NCBI GenBank assembly: GCA_026195255.1 | Contig: JAPHSS010000021.1 | Span: 1 to 61,222, forward strand | Direction: 5' to 3' | Length of the DNA: 61,222 nt | Origin: Gammaproteobacteria bacterium | GTDB lineage: Bacteria > Pseudomonadota > Gammaproteobacteria > SZUA-229 | In this document: positions 33,854 to 41,286 of the stretch, piece after piece | How the letters are laid out: each line of letters opens with the position of its first letter | Numbering within the stretch: the stretch's first letter is position 1 | The notes under the pieces: model-generated | The model's input: the letters and a program-made list of their open reading frames with translations, nothing else | What the model was told of the DNA's origin: nothing | Database searches by the model: none | Made by a program: the position numbers and the translations under genes

Positions 33854-34347
33854 AAACTTTCATTTAATGTTTGATGTGTGTGTTAAATTATTTTTATAGG
33901 TATATTTCAGAGGAGTAATGAAATTAATAATACCTATCATCTTATGATAATAATAGAGGTCGCCTCCAATTAAATGATAATTTAATATGTCATCTCTCTG
34001 AATGTTTAGAATAATAAGAATAAAAGGCCGCAGATCTATTTGTTTTGGATGTTTAATAATACAAAATAAATCTGTCACTATCTTTAGGCTAAGGTGAGGG
34101 TAGATGACTGACAACAAAAAGTTAAAGCCACTCGCTGAGATGGCACTCATAGGCGTAATCGTCATCCAGTCGGAGATCACCGAGAAGGCTGCTGATTAGC
34201 TTGACAAGTCTTCAAATTCAGTCGAAGGCAGGGGGCGATTCAATCGATTCCAGCATAAACTAATCAGAACACCCATCAAAAGAAGTCCATAAACAAAGGC
34301 TTAAACTGTATCCAGATGTTTTGTTATAACGGCCGTTTAGATTAGCT
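33854..34347. other. Gap with two possible small reading frames
   Basis: Two short candidates lie here. A 31-codon plus-strand frame at 34104-34199 follows a good ribosome site. On the minus strand, ending at 34196, a frame reads GLLLMGVLISLCWNRLNRPL and would be a single membrane helix with a positive flank, but it lacks a start codon unless one T has been lost upstream. A longer minus frame (34180-33860) has no coding character. Nothing else is recognisable. Confidence 0.4.
34104..34199 (+). CDS. Possible 31-residue small protein
   Basis: The frame MTDNKKLKPLAEMALIGVIV and onward to ITEKAAD starts after AAGGTGAGGG, an unusually good ribosome site, and has a mildly hydrophobic centre. No homologue is recognised and the frame is short, so this is a weak call; it could also be a fragment of a lost gene. 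Confidence 0.25.
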   Translation: MTDNKKLKPLAEMALIGVIVIQSEITEKAAD

Positions 34348-34629
34348 TTAACTAAGCGTCGTGAATCGACGAATTTCCTCACCCCAGGCAAAACTTAAAA
34401 TTACTAACATGGGTACCAGGATGATAAACAAACGTAATACATTGCGTATGCGTTGATTGGCTGAACGCATTTCCATATAGTGATCAATCACTATGCTGCT
34501 CTTAATATATATAAGGGCAACTACGCTTAATGTGAGTGGCCATCCCACATTACCTGCTTCACCTACAACAGCACCTAAAATGGTAAGGCCCATTAATATA
34601 AACCAGGTTTTTTCTGCACTTCCAATCAT
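34348..34629 (-). CDS. norF: NorF/prokaryotic cytochrome oxidase subunit IV-like protein
   Basis: A 93-residue protein with three membrane helices (FILMGLTILGAVVGEAG; WPLTLSVVALIYIKSSIVID; LFIILVPMLVILSFAW), matching the small subunit IV family that accompanies NorE-type proteins. The motif IKSSIVIDHYMEMR is characteristic. It lies 10 bases after the NorE-like gene. NorF is associated with assembly or activity of nitric oxide reductase in denitrifiers, or with terminal oxidases. No catalytic subunit is in this window. Confidence 0.85.
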   Translation of the reverse strand: MIGSAEKTWFILMGLTILGAVVGEAGNVGWPLTLSVVALIYIKSSIVIDHYMEMRSANQRIRNVLRLFIILVPMLVILSFAWGEEIRRFTTLS

Positions 34630-34639
34630 TGTTCAGGCC

Positions 34640-35272
34640 CTATCTTAGAATGTAAAAAAAGGTGAAAAGCACAATCCAGAGAATATCGGTGGTATGCCAG
34701 TAAAGTGCGGCGGCTTCCAGACCACTGTAACTTTCTGATGTGTAACCTCCCTTTACAGTACGGTATGAAACGAAGATCAAACCCATTAAACCCCAGGTGA
34801 CATGCACCAGATGATTAAGTGTTAGATAGTAGTAGGTGCCAAAAAAAATACCGCCTTTGACGTTAATACCATGCTGGGCATACCAGCTAAGCTCAAAATA
34901 TTTAACAATAGGGTAAGCAAAACCCAGAATGATGGCCAGGTTAACCCAGCGAAATGCAGTTTTGCTTTGGTCACTGCGAATAGCATTAATAGCCTTCACC
35001 ATACAATAACCACTGCTAAGTAAAAACAGGGTGATTGTGGTTCCCGCTATAGTGAGTAGTTTATCAGGGCTATTTAGGAAAGCTTCCGGGTTATGAATCC
35101 TTGCAATGAAATAAACGCTAAACAACATGAGAAACTCAACCAGTACACAGAATATGCCTACCCATATCCCCGTATTGCCGGGTATGCGACTGCGTGAAGT
35201 TTCATTGTCTATTGTCTCAGAGAGTGTAGTGATGGAAGGAGTCCCTATTTTTTGATGAGCTGTGGTTATCAT
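34640..35272 (-). CDS. norE: NorE/cytochrome c oxidase subunit III-like protein
   Basis: A 210-residue CoxIII-superfamily protein with five helices, short like NorE (full CoxIII has seven). Family stretches: GIWVGIFCVLVEFLMLFSVY, the central FFGTYYYLTLNHLVHVTWG with its conserved His residues, and AALYWHTTDILWIVLF. NorE helps nitric oxide reductase function in Paracoccus-type nor clusters. Here it forms a two-gene unit with the NorF-like gene, without norCB. It could serve a distant NO reductase or oxidase; the sequence does not say which. Confidence 0.88.
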   Translation of the reverse strand: MITTAHQKIGTPSITTLSETIDNETSRSRIPGNTGIWVGIFCVLVEFLMLFSVYFIARIHNPEAFLNSPDKLLTIAGTTITLFLLSSGYCMVKAINAIRSDQSKTAFRWVNLAIILGFAYPIVKYFELSWYAQHGINVKGGIFFGTYYYLTLNHLVHVTWGLMGLIFVSYRTVKGGYTSESYSGLEAAALYWHTTDILWIVLFTFFYILR

Positions 35273-35575
35273 AACTTAACAGGACACCCATGTTAAGAAG
35301 TGTTTAAAAACAATGAGTTAGCGCGGTTTGGTTCTTTATTATTATGGATGTCCGGATAATGCGTTATTTAAATTATTAGGGTAGTTTTGCAGATACTTTG
35401 CCATCTATTAATTTTTTAAATTCTCCATAGTATTCATATACTTTTTTAACATGGTAAAGACCACTGAAGAGCCATTTGACTTGACCCGGTATTCAATCAC
35501 TGTTAATTTGACTATAATATTGATCATTAAATAGCTTAATGACCATTTTACGAGTCATTATGACGGGTTGTAACC
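35273..35575. other. Gap with hipBA promoter and a minus-strand coding remnant
   Basis: The right end has the hipB promoter (TTGACT near 35511 followed by TATAAT) and operator. On the minus strand, 35491-35376 reads GQVKWLFSGLYHVKKVYEYY and then GEFKKLIDGKVSAKLP before a stop. It lacks a start and looks like the tail of a lost gene. Confidence 0.45.
35537..35560. promoter_or_regulatory. Operator of hipBA
   Basis: TAATGAC and GTCATTA form 7-bp inverted arms with a 10-bp spacer, located between the TATAAT-like box and the hipB start. HipB proteins repress through spaced inverted repeats of this kind. Confidence 0.6.
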
Positions 35576-35908
35576 ATGGCAAAGCATCGTACATATTCAA
35601 AATACGCTCAGCAAGCGGTTACCTTGCTTGGTGAGCAGATTAAACTTGGGCGCAAGCAGCGCAAGTGGAGCGAAACAAACCTGGCTGAGCGGGCTGGTAT
35701 ATCCAGAGCGACCTTACAAAAAATCGAAAGCGGTGAAATGGGTAGTGCCATAGGTCTTGTTTTTGAGGTTGCCACGCTTGTGGGTGTGAATTTGTTTGAA
35801 CAGGAGAAACTCTCCCTTTCAAGACATATCGAACAAACAAGAGACAAAATAGCCCTGTTGCCCAAACGTATTAAGGTAACAACTAAGGTGGTTAATGATG
35901 ATTTCTGA
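35576..35908 (+). CDS. hipB: HipB-like XRE-family antitoxin
   Basis: A 110-residue HTH protein. The DNA-binding helices are seen in LGEQIKLGRKQRKWSETNLA and ERAGISRATLQKIESGEMGS. The C-terminal 30 residues are charged. It overlaps the HipA gene by 14 bases, the usual HipBA order. HipB represses the operon and neutralises the HipA kinase. Confidence 0.92.
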   Translation: MAKHRTYSKYAQQAVTLLGEQIKLGRKQRKWSETNLAERAGISRATLQKIESGEMGSAIGLVFEVATLVGVNLFEQEKLSLSRHIEQTRDKIALLPKRIKVTTKVVNDDF

Positions 35909-37160
35909 AAAACATTATAAAGAAGCCTTCATCTGGTTATGGTTGCCTGAAGAAACCGAACCTGTTGTAGCGGGCCGACTGGAAGTCGACAACGGTAATC
36001 TTTTATTCAATTACGGTAAAAGTTATCTTGAGCGGGTTAATGACAAAAAACCTGCTATTTCTATTTATGAGCCAGAGTTACCATTAAAAGCAGGGATTTT
36101 GCCCCTGCTTGAAGGGCTGTGCATGCCCGGATGTATTCGTGACGGCGCGCCCGATGTCTGGGGGCGGCGGGTTATTATCAATAAAAAATTAGGATTGAAA
36201 GGTGCTAACACGGATACCACCGTTCTTGATGAGCTGACCTATCTATTGGAATCCGGCTCTGATCGTATAGGCGCGCTGGATTTTCAGAAATCACCTACTA
36301 AATATGAACCACGTAGTGCAAGTAATGTTTCTCTTGAAGAACTACTGGATTCTGCGTTGCGTGTTGAAAAAGGTGTGCCACTAACGCCTGAACTAGATAG
36401 TGCCTTATATCATGGCACCGCTATTGGTGGTGCAAGACCAAAAGCACTGGTAGAGGCTAATGATAAAAAATATGTAGCTAAATTTTCTTCCAGCACAGAT
36501 TTATACAGCGTAGTAAAAGCCGAATTTATTGCCATGCGACTGGCTGATCTTGTTGGGATTAATGTTGCACCTGTTAAGTTGGAAACAGCGGCTAATAAAG
36601 ATGTGTTACTGATCGAGCGATTTGATCGAGAAAAAGTAAAACAGGGGTGGTCACGCAAATCTATGGTGTCTGCACTAACGCTATTTGCGCTTGACGATAT
36701 GATGGCGCGTTATGCCAGTTATGAAACTTTGGCTGAAATAATCCGCTATCGTTTCACTGACCCCAAAGATACATTAAAAGAGTTATTCTCTCGCCTTGTC
36801 TTTAATATTCTTTGTGGTAATACCGATGACCATGCGCGCAACCATGCTGCCTTCTGGAATGGTGAAGCGCTAAAGCTGACACCTGCCTATGATATATGCC
36901 CACAAAACCGAGCAGGTAACGAAGCTTCGCAAGCTATGTTAATTAATGGTAATGATAATCTTAGTCAGTTAAAAACCTGCCTTGCAACGGCTCACAATTT
37001 TCTTCTTTCAGAAGAAGATGCACGTTTAATTTTTGAAAAGCAAAAAGAAGTCATTGCAACAAACTGGCATGCAGTATGTGATGAAGCAAAACTTAGCGAG
37101 ATTGATAGAAAGTTATTATTGGGAAGGCAGTTTTTAAACCCATACTCGATTGAAGAATAG
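35895..37160 (+). CDS. hipA: HipA-family serine/threonine kinase toxin
   Basis: A 421-residue HipA. The N-terminal small domain (AFIWLWLPEETEPVVAGRLE) precedes the kinase core with GGARPKALVEANDKKYVAKF (nucleotide-binding loop and lysine), the catalytic segment NTDDHARNHAAFWN and the metal-binding LTPAYDICPQ. These are the kinase motifs of HipA, which phosphorylates glutamyl-tRNA synthetase in E. coli and related synthetases in other lineages. Length and motifs suggest an active toxin. It ends 139 bp before the MnmC2-like gene, which faces it. Confidence 0.92.
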   Translation: MMISEKHYKEAFIWLWLPEETEPVVAGRLEVDNGNLLFNYGKSYLERVNDKKPAISIYEPELPLKAGILPLLEGLCMPGCIRDGAPDVWGRRVIINKKLGLKGANTDTTVLDELTYLLESGSDRIGALDFQKSPTKYEPRSASNVSLEELLDSALRVEKGVPLTPELDSALYHGTAIGGARPKALVEANDKKYVAKFSSSTDLYSVVKAEFIAMRLADLVGINVAPVKLETAANKDVLLIERFDREKVKQGWSRKSMVSALTLFALDDMMARYASYETLAEIIRYRFTDPKDTLKELFSRLVFNILCGNTDDHARNHAAFWNGEALKLTPAYDICPQNRAGNEASQAMLINGNDNLSQLKTCLATAHNFLLSEEDARLIFEKQKEVIATNWHAVCDEAKLSEIDRKLLLGRQFLNPYSIEE

Positions 37161-37299
37161 TGCCAATTATGAAAATCGAGTGCGCCCTTAAACTATAAAA
37201 TAAATCATTATTCAATAAGTTACGATAAGACATCGTACTGGTTCCGATTGTTTGTATACGGTGTTTTGTTAAAAATAAACTATTCTGAATTAGCATCTA

Positions 37300-38445
37300 C
37301 TAAGTGCGATTTTTTCTTGCCGTTTTATAAAAATGTTTTTCCAGTGAAATATCATCAGGTATAGCTACTTCATTTAAAATATGTTCTTTCAGAATACTTG
37401 CCAAATAGGGTCCAAAAACGAAACCCCTTGAACCTAAAGCATTTACTGTATAAAGGTTTGGATAATACGCCAGTAAATCAGCTGCTATTTTTGTTCCATT
37501 TTTAATTGAGGGGTATTTTTTTATTGAGGTTTCATAATCTATTATTTTACCAACAACAGGGAAATAACTTTTAATAGTGGCCCTGGCACCTTTTTTTATT
37601 TCTACAACTTCTAAATCATGTAAATCTATTAATTCATTTGCCTGATTTAGTAGTGATTTAACATCTACTTCATCATTGTTGATATGAAACTGACACTTAT
37701 CACATGTGGTAGTGCATGTTAACTTTTCATCAAAGTGATTTTGTCTGGTTGCTCCAATGGAGATAGTGCCATCCTGTTTATTTGCTGATATTGAGATGGA
37801 TTTATGGATGTTAAAAGGAATTTTTGTTGAAGACTTAACGTCTATTTTAAGCCCGAAAACAGGAGATATATTTATATAAGGGATGTTAAGAAGAGAGTTA
37901 TTAACACCCTGGGTGAGTATAATGTTTTTAGCTTTTAGATTTCCAATATTGTATAAACCATCTTTAAAAATTAACGCTTCTACATCTTGAGTATAAAAAT
38001 TACATCCTTCTATTAATTTATTACATACTTCAGATGGGTTTACGACAGCGGCATCTTTGTAAAAATAACCTTCAATATTTCTAAAATTATTCGAGACATC
38101 TTGCAGGTGTTTTGCATCTTTATATTCGTAGCCTAGTGTTTCGTCTTTTAATTTTGTTTCATTAAAATTTCTATCGGCTACTCTTAAAACACCTTTTTTA
38201 GTCGTGGCTTGCGGAATTAACTTTTCATAAAAATCTAGCGAATAATGTAGTGCTTTATTTACAAGTGAGTTATATGAGTTCTTTTTACCCGGTAGGGGTG
38301 AGAGAAATGCACCAGCTGCGCCACTTGCGCCTTTAGCCACACCTTCTTTATCTACAATGGCAACTTTTTTACCGGCTTTATTCAAAACATAAGCGCAGTT
38401 ACACCCGGCAACACCGGCTCCAATAATTATGAAATCATATATCAT
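37300..38445 (-). CDS. Stand-alone MnmC2/DadA-like FAD-dependent oxidoreductase
   Basis: A 381-residue FAD enzyme. The N-terminus has the dinucleotide-binding loop FIIIGAGVAGCNCAYVLNKA, followed by GASGAAGAFLSPLPGKKNSY as in the MnmC C-terminal domain, and the end carries NALGSRGFVFGPYLASILKE, also MnmC-like. MnmC2 removes the carboxymethyl group in wobble-uridine modification of tRNA. Here the methyltransferase half of MnmC is absent. A Cys cluster, C244-x3-C248-x2-C251, interrupts the catalytic domain and could bind a metal or Fe-S. Transcribed away from the TauD-like gene. A DadA-like amino acid oxidase is the alternative. Confidence 0.75.
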   Translation of the reverse strand: MIYDFIIIGAGVAGCNCAYVLNKAGKKVAIVDKEGVAKGASGAAGAFLSPLPGKKNSYNSLVNKALHYSLDFYEKLIPQATTKKGVLRVADRNFNETKLKDETLGYEYKDAKHLQDVSNNFRNIEGYFYKDAAVVNPSEVCNKLIEGCNFYTQDVEALIFKDGLYNIGNLKAKNIILTQGVNNSLLNIPYINISPVFGLKIDVKSSTKIPFNIHKSISISANKQDGTISIGATRQNHFDEKLTCTTTCDKCQFHINNDEVDVKSLLNQANELIDLHDLEVVEIKKGARATIKSYFPVVGKIIDYETSIKKYPSIKNGTKIAADLLAYYPNLYTVNALGSRGFVFGPYLASILKEHILNEVAIPDDISLEKHFYKTARKNRT

Positions 38446-38533
38446 AGATATTATTATACCCCAGCTGCGTAAGACTGCTTCTGATTAACGGTGTAAGTAA
38501 AGGTTACAAGTTCTCAAAAACGGTTATAGGGTA

Positions 38534-38569
38534 TTTCTGTTTCTGTTTCTGTTTCTGTTTCTGTTTCTG
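38534..38569 (+). repeat. Hexanucleotide tandem repeat (TTTCTG)6
   Basis: Six uninterrupted copies of TTTCTG. Located about 90 bases upstream of the minus-strand MnmC2-like start codon and about 190 bases before the FNR site. The unit length is a multiple of three, but being intergenic it would act by changing promoter spacing. Confidence 0.95.
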
Positions 38570-38724
38570 AGTCTTGTGTCAATTAAGTCACAGGTTTATT
38601 TTGACTAATGCCGAGTTTTTAATAACAACCAGTAGCATGATGTTAGAGAGTAAACGTCGTGATTGAAGGTTATAGGAATATATAAGACAACTTGTCGTTA
38701 CCTGATAAAAATTAGTTTTTAGTG

Positions 38725-38738
38725 TTGATGTAAATCAA
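38725..38738 (+). promoter_or_regulatory. FNR/Anr-type binding site
   Basis: TTGATGTAAATCAA matches the FNR consensus TTGAT-N4-ATCAA exactly. A -10-like TGATAA begins about 20 bases after the site, the spacing of class II FNR-activated promoters. It points to anaerobic control of the downstream TauD-like gene, possibly also roxA. Confidence 0.75.
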
Positions 38739-38894
38739 GTTAGGTGTTTTGAGGAGTGATAACAAGCTTTACATAGTGTTATTAAGTGCTGATTTCGACT
38801 TTTACTTGTGCTTGATCAACGACAGAATCCATCTGCGTTCTTAAAGTGTCGAGTTCGATTTTTGTCTAAAATATTGCTGCATGAGGTTTTTTGT

Positions 38895-39815
38895 ATGGCT
38901 AATCCTAATCAGAAAGTAGAGGCTGTAAATAGTCCGTTTGCGCTTGAGAATGATGATCTTTATAACAGATGGCGTGATCAAAAACTTGAGGGTTACCCCG
39001 CTAGCCTGGGTGATTTGTTAGTAGAAATTAACGACCCGCGTAAATTAACCGATAGCGAGTTCGATGCATTGCAGTCACGTTGTCGTAAAGCGAATATGGC
39101 GCTGTATGCGAGTAAAACAGGTGATGATCCAGACCCTGAAATCCCACTTTCTATGGGGCGACGATTTGGCCTGGAAAGCATCAATAAAAACTGGTTGGCA
39201 GATGAAACCGGTCTAACGTCTTTAAGGGTTGTTGATAATGGCATACGTCAACAATATATCCCTTATACCAACCGTGCTATTAACTGGCATACAGATGGTT
39301 ATTATAATGTGGCAAGTAAACAGATTCATGCGCTGAATTTACATGTTGTTCAGCAGGCAGCAAGCGGTGGTGAAAATGCAGTGATGGATCATGAAATTGC
39401 CTATATTTTATTACGTGACAAAAACCCGGAATATATTCGTGCCTTAATGGAAAATGACACAATGACCATTCCTGCACGCATTGATGAAGGTGGAACCGTT
39501 GCACGTAAAGAAGAGCCGGGTCCGGTATTTAGCATCATGCCAGGCGGTGATTTGCATATGCGCCATACGATACGGGTTAATAATGTGATCTGGACAGAAA
39601 ACCCGGTCGCGCAGGAAGCACTGGCTTATTTAACAGATATTTTAAATGGTGACTCACCTTATATTTACCGTGGTCGTCTTGAATCGGGTATGGGGCTGGT
39701 AAGTAATAATGTATTACATGACCGAGCTGCATTTGCTGATGATGATGAGCACAAACGTCATTATTACCGTGCACGTTATTTCGATCGTTTAGTGGGTACT
39801 GGTTTCTCAGACTAA
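38895..39815 (+). CDS. TauD/TfdA-family Fe(II)/2-oxoglutarate dioxygenase-like protein
   Basis: 306 residues from the ATG at 38895, which has GAGG at good distance; the longer frame from 38808 would run through the leader. The facial triad is visible as His132 and Asp134 in NWHTDGYYN and His275 in NNVLHDRAAF, with Arg293 (YYRARYFDR) to hold 2-oxoglutarate. TauD relatives hydroxylate sulfonates or other small acids. Substrate unknown. An oxygen-dependent enzyme behind an FNR box is surprising; FNR could repress or activate it. Followed 186 bases later by roxA. Confidence 0.85.
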   Translation: MANPNQKVEAVNSPFALENDDLYNRWRDQKLEGYPASLGDLLVEINDPRKLTDSEFDALQSRCRKANMALYASKTGDDPDPEIPLSMGRRFGLESINKNWLADETGLTSLRVVDNGIRQQYIPYTNRAINWHTDGYYNVASKQIHALNLHVVQQAASGGENAVMDHEIAYILLRDKNPEYIRALMENDTMTIPARIDEGGTVARKEEPGPVFSIMPGGDLHMRHTIRVNNVIWTENPVAQEALAYLTDILNGDSPYIYRGRLESGMGLVSNNVLHDRAAFADDDEHKRHYYRARYFDRLVGTGFSD

Positions 39816-40001
39816 GCATTATGTAAAGTGAATTTGCTAGCGCTTAAATGTAATACGTCTGCAGACATTGTTATATTTAAGCGCCTGGCGAGTTCTAGCT
39901 GTAAAAAACCTTCTCCTCTGTTTTGTATTTAAATCATGGCATTTTTAACGCTGGCATTTGTGTATACGGCAGTTTTGTAAATATGCAATGAGACATGTGT
40001 T

Positions 40002-41162
40002 ATGAAAGAAATAAAAAATCCACTCGTTAATCCATTGGGTGATATGTCGACAAAAACCTTTATGGATGAGTACTGGCAGAAAAAACCCATATTGATACGT
40101 CAGGCTTTTGCCGATTTTAAAACCCCTGTTAGCGCAGATGAATTAGCTGGCCTTGCCTGTGAAGAAGAGGTTAACTCACGCATCGTTATGGAAAAAGACG
40201 GTGACTATCCCTGGTTCCCCATGTTTGGCCCAATGAGTGATGAAATATATTCATCTATGCCAAAAACAAACTGGTCATTGATTGTTAATGATTTAGAAAA
40301 ATACATACCAGAACTTTCATGGATTATTGATAGTTTTCGTTTTATTCCAGAGTGGCGACTAGATGATTTAATGATTAGTTACGCCGCAGACCAGGGTTCT
40401 GTTGGTCCGCATATCGATTTATACGATGTGTTTATTTTGCAGGGCGAGGGTAAACGCCGTTGGCAAATAAGTGGTCAGCCCGTGTCTGAGGATAATCAGG
40501 TAAAAGAAACACCATTAAGAATTCAAAAAGATTTTGAATCTGAAGAAGAGTGGGTAATGGAGCCAGGTGATATGCTTTATTTGCCACCAGGGGTTCAACA
40601 TTATGGTGTGTCACTGGGTGAGAGTTTAAGTTATTCCATTGGTTTTCGTGCTACCAGCCATGCGGATATTGTAAATGAGTTTATTGCTTATATAACACAA
40701 AACCTGTCGACAGATTTAACCTATCAGGACCCTGATCAGAAAATTCAGGAATATTCTAATGAAATAAAACCGGATGCACTTCAGCGTGTAACTGAAATAT
40801 TCAAAGAATATTTACAACCAGAGCATCCTGAGTTGAAACGCTGGTTTGGGCGTTTTGTGAGTGATACCAAAGCAGATGTATTAACAGAGCCTGAGAAGAA
40901 GTTAAACTCAGTTGACGAATTAAAAGAACTGGCAAAATCAATTTCTTTAAGTCGGCATCCCGCAAGTCGGTTTGCCTTTTCTGAAAATGCAAACAGTGCC
41001 CTGTTATTTGTTGATGGTGAAGATTATGAAGTTAGTCTCGAGTTTGCACGATTGTTATGCAAACAAAGACAGCTTGATTTTAATGAAATCGATAAAGTAG
41101 CAAGTAAAACTGAAATGTCACTTATTCTGGATTTATACAATAACGGTAAGATTTATTGTTAA
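40002..41162 (+). CDS. roxA: Ribosomal protein L16 arginine 3-hydroxylase (cupin/JmjC)
   Basis: A 386-residue JmjC/cupin oxygenase similar in length and sequence to E. coli RoxA (YcfD), which hydroxylates an arginine of ribosomal protein L16 using Fe(II) and 2-oxoglutarate. Iron ligands are His137 and Asp139 in GPHIDLYDVF and His200 in PPGVQHYGVSLG. The C-terminal winged-helix-like part from about residue 215 is present. The start ATG is followed by typical NPLGDMSTKTFMDEYWQKKP. Confidence 0.93.
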   Translation: MKEIKNPLVNPLGDMSTKTFMDEYWQKKPILIRQAFADFKTPVSADELAGLACEEEVNSRIVMEKDGDYPWFPMFGPMSDEIYSSMPKTNWSLIVNDLEKYIPELSWIIDSFRFIPEWRLDDLMISYAADQGSVGPHIDLYDVFILQGEGKRRWQISGQPVSEDNQVKETPLRIQKDFESEEEWVMEPGDMLYLPPGVQHYGVSLGESLSYSIGFRATSHADIVNEFIAYITQNLSTDLTYQDPDQKIQEYSNEIKPDALQRVTEIFKEYLQPEHPELKRWFGRFVSDTKADVLTEPEKKLNSVDELKELAKSISLSRHPASRFAFSENANSALLFVDGEDYEVSLEFARLLCKQRQLDFNEIDKVASKTEMSLILDLYNNGKIYC

Positions 41163-41286
41163 TAGCAGCTCAATAACAGTCTAAACCTCTGTTTAGTGTT
41201 TAATAACGTGTCACAACTAGCTATAGATTCTGATGTATAAATAATGGTCTCTTATTTAATATTTAGAGATTAGAAAAGTATTGTTT

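Larger units (their letters stand above)
38446..38894. other. Divergent regulatory region between the MnmC2-like and TauD-like genes
   Basis: No gene is present. It contains a six-copy hexanucleotide tandem repeat (38534-38569) and a perfect FNR-type site (38725-38738) with a plausible -10 box TGATAA near 38757. Confidence 0.6.

Noticed and set aside
33860-34180. 106-codon minus-strand frame between the YiiX-like and norF-like genes
   Set aside because: No ribosome site and low-complexity composition. It overlaps a short plus-strand frame with a better start, and neither is convincing.
41163-41286. Imperfect palindrome (TCTCTTATTTAATATTTAGAGA, 41248-41269) as an operator of the haem operon
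   Set aside because: The AT-rich centre makes chance symmetry likely, it matches no known site, and no sigma-54 or FNR element is visible there.
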